Source: an uncultured Actinomycetes bacterium (GTDB taxonomy: Bacteria; Actinomycetota; Actinomycetes; Nanopelagicales; Nanopelagicaceae). From it: a stretch of 5,345 nt of DNA. Of the stretch, positions 1-4,765 are shown in pieces. Every line of letters starts with the position of its first letter. The first letter of the stretch is position 1. Under the pieces are notes generated by a model. That model was not told the DNA's origin and made no database searches. It saw nothing but the letters and a program-made list of their open reading frames with translations. The position numbers were made by a program, and so were the translations under genes. Where the stretch lies: positions 1 through 5,345 of the forward strand of contig CAIMUD010000196.1 of the NCBI GenBank assembly GCA_903844585.1, in the 5' to 3' direction.

Positions 1-17
1 AGTTGAATTAAATTTGG

Positions 18-458
18 CTATTTATTTGTAGCGCGTACTAGCAATAAGTACATTTGACAACCAAGACAGTAATTAAATGCAGCATTTAAGAAAGCTGCAG
101 CAAGCGCAAATGAAACAGCAACAGAAAAGAGGGCGTTAGAACCTGTTACCGATCCAATAAGCGCCGCTACTGCAAAACCGAGTCCAACAGCTTGTGCAAA
201 ACGTGGAGGACGAACATCTTCAAATGTCGGCGCTGACTTCAAACGCGACTTCACTAAGTTTTTAAAGATAAGCGCATAGGGAGTGAATTGCGGTCCACGT
301 ATGGCACCAATAGTAAAGACAGCCGCTTGAAAAGCAATTACCCAAAAGTTATTTGTTACTAGCGCAATCGCTAAAACAATTACTGTCAGTGATGCTGAAA
401 AGCGTGGGCCACGTGCATCAATTGATACAACTGGTTGTGCGCTTTGAGTTGATGTCAT
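18..458 (-). CDS. DUF4395 family integral membrane protein with C-terminal CxxC
   Basis: This 146-residue protein has the DUF4395 pattern: an N-terminal D-x-R-x-P-R-F segment (residues 14-20), two hydrophobic helices (about 21-36 and 38-52), a basic loop with G-P-x-x-T-P-Y near 55-61 and a second P-R-F (85-87), two more helices (about 88-104 and 108-128), and a C-terminal Cys-Leu-Gly-Cys (131-134). By the positive-inside rule the basic loop (66-86) is cytoplasmic, which places both termini and the CLGC pair on the cytoplasmic face. The biochemical role of the family is not known to me. It recurs beside thioredoxin and rhodanese genes in Actinobacteria, which suggests sulfur or thiol redox work at the membrane. 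It lies 64 bases downstream of the thioredoxin gene on the same strand and has its own possible leaderless promoter. The family call is strong; any function is inference. Confidence 0.88.
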   Translation of the reverse strand: MTSTQSAQPVVSIDARGPRFSASLTVIVLAIALVTNNFWVIAFQAAVFTIGAIRGPQFTPYALIFKNLVKSRLKSAPTFEDVRPPRFAQAVGLGFAVAALIGSVTGSNALFSVAVSFALAAAFLNAAFNYCLGCQMYLLLVRATNK

Positions 459-465
459 GTGCGAA

Positions 466-471
466 AGAATA
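466..471 (-). promoter_or_regulatory. Candidate -10 hexamer for a leaderless DUF4395 transcript
   Basis: On the minus strand this reads TATTCT, which fits the actinobacterial TANNNT -10 consensus, and its last base is separated from the ATG at 458 by seven bases. At that distance transcription would start at, or one base before, the A of the start codon, giving a leaderless mRNA. No Shine-Dalgarno sequence is visible before this ATG, which supports the idea. I see no good -35 hexamer. The same hexamer at almost the same distance precedes glnR. Confidence 0.5.
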
Positions 472-500
472 AAGAAGCAAAAGCTAAAACACTAATCGCC

Positions 501-524
501 AATTATTCGCAGAAGCGAATAGTT
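501..524 (-). terminator. Stem-loop at the end of the thioredoxin gene, weak terminator candidate
   Basis: Two 10-base arms (501-510 and 515-524) pair at nine Watson-Crick positions plus one wobble around the 4-base loop at 511-514. The right arm reaches into the stop codon of the thioredoxin gene (523-525), so the hairpin forms in the 3' end of that transcript. There is no run of T after the stem on either strand, so it is not a textbook intrinsic terminator. It could instead protect the 3' end or partly separate the thioredoxin gene from the DUF4395 gene downstream. Confidence 0.4.
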
Positions 525-936
525 AATGAATAGCGTTTAGTGCGTGCGTAACTTGGCTGCGTTTTGGCGTACCCATTGCACGGCCTACTTCAACCCCATC
601 GCGGTTTAAGAACAAGGTTGTAGGTGTAGAGAGAATATTGAGCTGGCGCACAAGATCAAGGTTTGATTCTGCATCGATATGTGAATATCGAACATCTGGA
701 AGTGTTTTGACCATATCTTCAAGAATCAACTGAGTCGCACGACATGGGGTGCAGAACGCCGATGAAAATTGCACCATCGTCACTCGCGAACCGAGTTCGC
801 TACCAATTGCAGCAGGGCTCAGCTGTGGCCCATTGATTGTCTTCTTACGGCGAAATTCACCACGAGTGCGGGTAAACCAGAGACCGTATGCAGTGGCTAC
901 TGCCAGCACAATGAGAAGTGGTGCGAATGAATTCAC
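523..936 (-). CDS. thiX: Membrane-anchored thioredoxin-family protein, ThiX-like
   Basis: The 137-residue protein starts with one hydrophobic helix (about 4-20), followed by a strongly basic stretch (22-32), so the soluble domain should face the cytoplasm. The thioredoxin domain (about 45-137) holds the redox motif Cys-Thr-Pro-Cys at 62-65 and the cis-proline loop Ser-Thr-Pro-Thr at 103-106, both needed for disulfide exchange. The GTG start at 936 is the most upstream one available, because an in-frame TGA lies five codons before it, and it keeps the anchor intact. The gene is divergent from glnR with only 17 bases between starts, as for M. tuberculosis thiX (Rv0816c), which lies close to glnR (Rv0818) on the opposite strand. 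The CTPC active site differs from the CGPC of general thioredoxins. The natural partner is unknown; the adjacent CxxC membrane protein is a candidate. The symbol rests on synteny and fold. Confidence 0.85.
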   Translation of the reverse strand: MNSFAPLLIVLAVATAYGLWFTRTRGEFRRKKTINGPQLSPAAIGSELGSRVTMVQFSSAFCTPCRATQLILEDMVKTLPDVRYSHIDAESNLDLVRQLNILSTPTTLFLNRDGVEVGRAMGTPKRSQVTHALNAIH

Positions 937-941
937 ACGAG

Positions 942-948
942 TATTCTC
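942..948. promoter_or_regulatory. Overlapping divergent -10 elements for glnR and the thioredoxin gene
   Basis: On the plus strand TATTCT (942-947) is followed by six bases and then the glnR ATG at 954. On the minus strand GAGAAT (948 to 943) is followed by six bases and then the thioredoxin GTG at 936. Both hexamers keep the key A at position 2 and T at position 6; only the plus-strand one also has the T at position 1. The two elements occupy the same base pairs, so RNA polymerase could open the same stretch for either direction. Neither gene has a clear Shine-Dalgarno sequence. The plus-strand element is the more convincing of the two. Confidence 0.5.
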
Positions 949-953
949 TCACC

Positions 954-1667
954 ATGGCCAAGGTACTTCTACTCACAAATACTCTTGGCGCGAGCGCAGA
1001 AGTTCTTCCAGCACTTGCTCTCCTGCAACATCAAGTAAAAATTCTTCCGGCAGAAGCAAGTGTGCTTGTTGATTCACCGGTAATGGATCTTCTCTTTATT
1101 GATGCTCGTCGTGATTTACCAACTGTTAAAGCACTTACACGTCTACTTTCATCTACTGGAGTTGGCGCACCGGTTATTGCAATCACAACTGAAGGTGGCC
1201 TCTCTGCAATGAGCGCCGACTGGGGAGTCGACGATGTCATTCTTGATACCGCAGGCCCTGCTGAAGTAGATGCACGAATTCGTCTTGCTGTTGGAACTTT
1301 CCAAGCACTACTTGAATCTTCTGACCCCACTGCAACAGAGATTCGCCAAGGCGATGTAATTATCGATGAAAGTACTTACACAGCAAAGATAAAGGGTCGC
1401 TCACTTGATTTAACTTTCAAAGAATTCGAACTCATTAAGTTTTTAGCACAGCACCCAGGTCGAGTATTTACTCGCGCACAACTACTTCAAGAAATTTGGG
1501 GCTATGACTATTTCGGTGGCACCCGCACGGTAGATGTTCATATCCGCCGCCTTCGCGCAAAGCTTGGTCCCGAGTTCGAAGCAATCATCGGAACAGTGCG
1601 AAACGTTGGTTATCGATTTACTATTCAGCAAGGTGGCAAAGAAAGCCAAGTCACCGAATTAGTTTAA
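954..1667 (+). CDS. glnR: GlnR, atypical OmpR-type nitrogen transcription regulator
   Basis: GlnR controls nitrogen assimilation genes (ammonium uptake, glutamine synthetase) in Actinobacteria. The 237-residue protein has an N-terminal receiver-like domain (about 1-118) and a C-terminal winged helix (about 135-222). Family hallmarks include the P-A-E-A-S segment (32-36), L-L-S-S-T-G (64-69), S-A-D-W-G (87-91) and G-P-A-E-x-D-A-R (101-108), then the winged-helix blocks around K-E-F-E-L (156-160), R-T-V-D-V-H (191-196) and G-T-V-R-N-V-G-Y (213-220). D50 and R52 are present. In characterised GlnR the aspartate is not phosphorylated and instead holds the dimer through charge contacts. The acidic pocket of ordinary receivers is missing, and no histidine kinase gene adjoins. 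ATG 954 is chosen because homologues begin with a short hydrophobic strand directly after Met; an upstream GTG (918) would add 12 unlike residues inside the thioredoxin gene. The tail after the winged helix is only about 15 residues. Confidence 0.95.
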   Translation: MAKVLLLTNTLGASAEVLPALALLQHQVKILPAEASVLVDSPVMDLLFIDARRDLPTVKALTRLLSSTGVGAPVIAITTEGGLSAMSADWGVDDVILDTAGPAEVDARIRLAVGTFQALLESSDPTATEIRQGDVIIDESTYTAKIKGRSLDLTFKEFELIKFLAQHPGRVFTRAQLLQEIWGYDYFGGTRTVDVHIRRLRAKLGPEFEAIIGTVRNVGYRFTIQQGGKESQVTELV

Positions 1668-1679
1668 GTAGCAATTCTT

Positions 1680-2150
1680 ATGCGCCACATCGTAAAGATT
1701 CACCGCTCACTTCTTGAGCCACTTCCAGCACCACACAGCACTTACACAATTCGAACATTTACCAATTCAGATAAAGGTAATTGGCTAGAACTCAACAATA
1801 AAATTTTCACCCGCCACCCAGATCAAGGAAATTGGGCAATGGCTGATTTAGAAAACCGCATGGCCGAACCTTGGTTTGATCCTGAAGGTTTTTTCTTAGT
1901 AGTTGAAAAAGAAAAAATAATTGGATTTTGCTGGACAAAGATCCACCGCGATTTAGTAAACCAAGACCCCGTGGGTGAGCTTTACGTAGTAGGGGTCGAC
2001 CCCGATCACACCCACAAAGGCATTGGCCGCGCTGTTTCTATCGCTGCCCTTAACTACTTAACCAATAAAGGCCTCACACGCTCGATGCTCTACGCCGATG
2101 CAGATAATCAAAACGGGTTAGCCCTCTACGCGTCGCTTGGATTTAACTAA
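1680..2150 (+). CDS. mshD: Half-length MshD-like GNAT acetyltransferase, possibly decaying
   Basis: MshD acetylates Cys-GlcN-Ins with acetyl-CoA in the last step of mycothiol synthesis. Full-length enzymes have about 300 residues in two GNAT domains, of which the C-terminal one is active. This 156-residue protein corresponds only to the end of the first domain's last strand and the linker (about 1-20) plus the C-terminal domain (22-156). MshD-like blocks are H-P-D-Q-G-x-W (46-52), E-P-W-F-D-P-x-G-F (63-71), G-F-C-W-T-K-I-H (82-89) and G-E-L-Y-V-V-G-V-D-P (99-108). E100 and Y150 sit where I place the catalytic acid/base residues of mycobacterial MshD. The CoA loop reads T-H-K-G-I-G (111-116), with Thr where Gln or Arg is usual. 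It ends right after L-G-F-N, short of the family's final strand. It follows glnR by 12 bases in the same frame without a visible Shine-Dalgarno sequence, so coupled translation is likely. It may be a trimmed enzyme or a pseudogene. Confidence 0.72.
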   Translation: MRHIVKIHRSLLEPLPAPHSTYTIRTFTNSDKGNWLELNNKIFTRHPDQGNWAMADLENRMAEPWFDPEGFFLVVEKEKIIGFCWTKIHRDLVNQDPVGELYVVGVDPDHTHKGIGRAVSIAALNYLTNKGLTRSMLYADADNQNGLALYASLGFN

Positions 2151-2166
2151 GTAAATTCAATAAGGT
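2137..2166 (+). promoter_or_regulatory. Possible sigma-70-type promoter of the secreted protein gene
   Basis: TTGGAT (2137-2142) and TAAGGT (2161-2166) are separated by 18 bases and resemble -35 and -10 hexamers, with the second matching TANNNT. Transcription would start near 2173 and leave a leader of about 20 bases carrying the ribosome binding site. The -35 element lies inside the end of the upstream acetyltransferase gene. Such matches arise by chance, so this is tentative. Confidence 0.3.
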
Positions 2167-2181
2167 TTGCCTGTACCCAAA

Positions 2182-2186
2182 AGGAG
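2182..2186 (+). promoter_or_regulatory. Shine-Dalgarno site of the secreted protein gene
   Basis: AGGAG lies six bases before the ATG at 2193, inside a purine-rich stretch. It is the only strong Shine-Dalgarno sequence before a start codon in the window, which marks this gene as led by a conventional leader, unlike its neighbours. It fixes the start at 2193. Confidence 0.8.
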
Positions 2187-2192
2187 AAATAG

Positions 2193-3404
2193 ATGAACCT
2201 CAAGACCCTCGTAATTGCTCTCGCACTTGTTGCAGGAGTAAATGCAGCCCCAGCACATGCAAATGAGCAACCAGTAGTTGAATCGCTAACTTATTCACCT
2301 GGTGAAGTTGATCTTGCTGCTGCAAGCACTGCAGTGACAGTCGAGCTTGTGGTTTCACACCCTTCTGGAATTGAAAATACTTCTACTTACCTAACTCTCT
2401 CAAATGGTTCTGCTTCAACCATTTCTGCTTATCTGGTTCGCACAGATAACCCAGCTGATCCAGCGCTAACAAAGGTAACTTTTAAAGCAACCATCAACGT
2501 GCCTCGCGATGTAAACCCAGGTGCATACACACCAGCAATCGCTGCTGTACGCAACAATTCATCGGCCGGCTACCAGTATGCAACTTCTACATTTACTCCA
2601 ACGAAAAATAACTCAGTCGTAGGAGCAGAAACAGCACTTCTTATTCGTAATAACGGTGACCTGAACTTTGATTACCAGACCTACAACGGCCCAACTTATG
2701 CAACGAATGCAACTCTTAACTTTACAAATACAGCGAAATACAATTCAAACGGCAAGCCAATCTGGAAGGTCGGCGAAGTATTTAATCCATCTGACTTCTT
2801 TGAGTCACGAGTGGCAGGACTAGGTTTTGATGTTTCTTCTACAACTCCAACAGTTTGCTCAGCAGCAAATGGCAAGTTAACTCTTCTTAAAGAAGGTGGC
2901 TGCTCGTACTCAGTATTTACCCCAAAAACTAAGGACTACATTTCCAAGAAGTACGACAGTTCGGTGACTATTACGGCTGCCAGAATTAAGCCAGCACTGG
3001 TTGTTGACACAGTAACTGCCAAGCTTGCAACTGATGTCGGCAAGACCATCGCCCTAGCAGCCGTTTATAACTATGTCGGCGGACTTGTATTGCCTCAAAG
3101 CACAACACCGCTTGTATGTCTTGGTAGTGGAAGTTACGCAAAGTTAGTCGGCACAGGAACTTGTATTCTGACCTACCAAACTGATGCAGATTCTAATTAC
3201 GCAGCTTCTGATCTTTACAAGCAGACATTCATCGTCGGAACTGCAACACCTGCAGCTACGCCAACTCCAACGCAAGCACCAGTTGTGGTTAAGATGAAAA
3301 CAATCACTTGCGTTAAATCAAAGAAGAGCACAAAGGGCACCGCAACCAAAAAGGTAACTGGAACAAATCCAAAGTGCCCAACTGGCTACAAGCTTAAGAA
3401 ATAA
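2193..3404 (+). CDS. Secreted multidomain beta-sandwich protein with a basic two-cysteine tail
   Basis: I do not recognise a named family for this 403-residue protein. A signal peptide is clear: Lys4, a hydrophobic core (6-19) and an Ala-His-Ala cleavage site at about 21-23. Residues 25-150 are rich in Ser, Thr, Val and Asn in an Ig-like strand pattern. Two repeats follow (about 190-265 and 272-350), each with T-T-P-x-V-C, a second Cys exactly 15 residues later (C222/C237 and C309/C324), and an aromatic-containing stretch such as S-N-Y-A-A-S. This resembles bacterial Ig-like surface repeats. A Pro/Thr/Ala linker (351-366) leads to a lysine-rich tail (367-403) with two more cysteines (C373, C395) and a P-K-C-P-T-G-Y-K motif. 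I recall similar tails on other secreted proteins of freshwater Actinobacteria. A role in adhesion or cell-surface structure is a guess. There is no LPxTG motif and no C-terminal membrane helix. Confidence 0.85.
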   Translation: MNLKTLVIALALVAGVNAAPAHANEQPVVESLTYSPGEVDLAAASTAVTVELVVSHPSGIENTSTYLTLSNGSASTISAYLVRTDNPADPALTKVTFKATINVPRDVNPGAYTPAIAAVRNNSSAGYQYATSTFTPTKNNSVVGAETALLIRNNGDLNFDYQTYNGPTYATNATLNFTNTAKYNSNGKPIWKVGEVFNPSDFFESRVAGLGFDVSSTTPTVCSAANGKLTLLKEGGCSYSVFTPKTKDYISKKYDSSVTITAARIKPALVVDTVTAKLATDVGKTIALAAVYNYVGGLVLPQSTTPLVCLGSGSYAKLVGTGTCILTYQTDADSNYAASDLYKQTFIVGTATPAATPTPTQAPVVVKMKTITCVKSKKSTKGTATKKVTGTNPKCPTGYKLKK

Positions 3405-3407
3405 GCT
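3391..3407. repeat. Inverted repeat holding both stop codons of the convergent genes
   Basis: AGCTTA (3391-3396) and TAAGCT (3402-3407) are perfect inverted copies around a 5-base loop. The left arm contains the aminotransferase stop codon as read on the minus strand (3394-3396), and the right arm contains the secreted protein's TAA (3402-3404). The stem is only 6 bp, with no adjacent T-run, so strong intrinsic termination is unlikely. A weak bidirectional 3' end signal is possible. Confidence 0.5.
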
Positions 3408-4752
3408 CTGCGCACATCTTTCTAAATGCTTTTGTGTGAGCGTCAACATCTGCTTTTGTTGTTGCCGGTGACATCAGCGCCATATTGTGAAACGGCGTAA
3501 TTAAAAAGCCGTCGTTAAGCATGCGCAGATGAATGTATTGTTCGAGGGCAAAATCGCCCGCATCTGCGGCTTCTTTTCCTGTACGTGGCGCCTTAGGCGA
3601 GAACAAGTACTCACCACGTGCGCCTAATCGGTTGCAATGCCAAGGCAAATCAAATTCCTTTATCGCAGCATCTACTCCATCTGACCAGCGATCTCCTAGA
3701 GCAATCATGTGCTTAAAGGCTGCGGGAGTTAGGACCTTAGAGAGAGTGGCGCGCATTGCAGCTAATGAAAAAGCATTACCGGCAAGGGTCGATCCAATTC
3801 CGCCAGTGTCAATGATTTCAATCCTGACCGCTTTTTTAATTGCAGCAGAGACGCCCTTAGTCATACCAAAGGTTCCTGTCGGTACTCCGCCTGCAATTGC
3901 TTTACCAATTGTTAAGAAATCAGGCTTTAGCCCTAGCTGCTTTGTCATCCCACCAAAACCAGCAGAGATTGTGTGTGTCTCATCAATAATTAAAAGTGTG
4001 CCGTATTTCTTTGCAAGCTTTTCAACTTCTTTTAAGTAACCCTTCTCCGGAAGCACAATGCCGATATTGGTCATTGCAGGTTCCATCAAGATTGCTGCTA
4101 CATCACGCTTCTTAAGCGCTTTCTCCATTGCTTTGAGATTATTGAATTCAACAACTCTTGTAGTCACATCAAGTGCGACGGGAGCGCCGATGTTTCCATC
4201 GCGCCTAACTGTTTTTCCTCGAGAATCTAAAGTCGCAAAAGTTTCATCTACCGAGCCGTGGTAACACATATCAATTACAATAATTCTGCTACGCCCAGTA
4301 ATCATGCGCGCGTATCGAATGACGTGGCGATTGGCATCAGTTGCTGTGACAGTAAATTGCCAAAGTGGCAAGCCAAATCTTTTAGCGAGTTCAGCAGCGA
4401 CAATCGCGGCATCTTTAGTCGGGAGCATCGCCGTTATTCCACGTCCGGCTTGTTCGCGAATTGCTTTTACTGTGGCGCTAGGTGAATGGCCTGTCATCGA
4501 CCCTGTATCGCCTAAACAAAAATCGATGTACTTATTGCCATCTAGATCAACAAACTTTGCGCCCTTTGCCTTTGCAACAAAGACTGGATGCGGGCCCGGC
4601 CACTTAGCCATCCATGACATCGGAACACCTTCGTGCATCACCTTGCTTGCATCCTGAAAAGCTTTAGCCGATTTCTTATGAGTCTTATTAAATCGAGCGG
4701 TTTCAGCCTTCATCAGCTGCGCAAGGTGCTTTCGATCTATCTGCTTAGACAT
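3394..4752 (-). CDS. Class III PLP-dependent aminotransferase, HemL-like, substrate unknown
   Basis: The 452-residue protein matches the usual length and block order of fold-type I class III aminotransferases. Visible landmarks are D-L-D-G-N-K-Y-I-D-F near 69-78, the cofactor-stacking C-Y-H-G-S-V-D (163-169), E-P (224-225), D257 in I-D-E-T-H-T (contact to the pyridine nitrogen) and the Schiff-base lysine K284 in T-I-G-K-A-I-A-G-G. Overall it is closest to glutamate-1-semialdehyde aminomutase, but the phosphate-binding segment reads T-A-T-D-A-N (137-141 region) rather than S-G-T-E-A. The C-terminal blocks W-H-C-N-R-L-G-A-R-G-E-Y (371-382) and T-P-F-H-N-M-A (419-425) fit a separate subgroup usually annotated only as aspartate aminotransferase family, so hemL should not be assigned. 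It follows the mutarotase-fold gene by 13 bases, yet has a possible leaderless promoter of its own. Amino donor and acceptor cannot be read from sequence. Confidence 0.93.
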   Translation of the reverse strand: MSKQIDRKHLAQLMKAETARFNKTHKKSAKAFQDASKVMHEGVPMSWMAKWPGPHPVFVAKAKGAKFVDLDGNKYIDFCLGDTGSMTGHSPSATVKAIREQAGRGITAMLPTKDAAIVAAELAKRFGLPLWQFTVTATDANRHVIRYARMITGRSRIIVIDMCYHGSVDETFATLDSRGKTVRRDGNIGAPVALDVTTRVVEFNNLKAMEKALKKRDVAAILMEPAMTNIGIVLPEKGYLKEVEKLAKKYGTLLIIDETHTISAGFGGMTKQLGLKPDFLTIGKAIAGGVPTGTFGMTKGVSAAIKKAVRIEIIDTGGIGSTLAGNAFSLAAMRATLSKVLTPAAFKHMIALGDRWSDGVDAAIKEFDLPWHCNRLGARGEYLFSPKAPRTGKEAADAGDFALEQYIHLRMLNDGFLITPFHNMALMSPATTKADVDAHTKAFRKMCAELIS

Positions 4753-4758
4753 TTCGCG

Positions 4759-4764
4759 ATTCTA
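4759..4764 (-). promoter_or_regulatory. Candidate -10 hexamer for a leaderless aminotransferase transcript
   Basis: The minus strand reads TAGAAT, a TANNNT match, followed by exactly six bases and then the ATG at 4752. It sits in the 13-base gap after the stop codon of the upstream gene. Transcription would begin at the A of the start codon. No Shine-Dalgarno sequence is present. The gene may therefore be expressed from its own promoter as well as by readthrough. Confidence 0.45.
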
Positions 4765-4765
4765 T

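Noticed and set aside
501..524. Treating the hairpin as a confident rho-independent terminator.
   Set aside because: No T-run follows the stem on either strand and the stem is mostly AT; it is listed only as a weak candidate.
918..953. A GTG start at 918 would extend GlnR by 12 residues.
   Set aside because: The added residues do not resemble GlnR N-termini, overlap the divergent thioredoxin gene, and have no Shine-Dalgarno sequence; ATG 954 has a well-placed -10 element and gives the family's usual first strand.
749..1330. Open frames of about 100 codons (749-1072 plus, 1031-1330 minus) around the thioredoxin/glnR region.
   Set aside because: They lie across or opposite the conserved thioredoxin and GlnR coding sequences and show no protein features of their own.
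954..1667. Reading the regulator as half of an ordinary two-component system.
   Set aside because: No histidine kinase adjoins, the receiver acidic pocket is missing, and sequence and gene order identify GlnR, which works without phosphorylation of its aspartate.
3533..4039. A 168-codon open frame on the plus strand opposite the aminotransferase.
   Set aside because: It is antisense to a well-conserved enzyme, has low-complexity composition with no domain pattern, and lacks a ribosome binding site.
4058..4657. Three overlapping plus-strand frames opposite the aminotransferase N-terminal half.
   Set aside because: They overlap each other in different frames and are explained by the codon pattern of the minus-strand gene.
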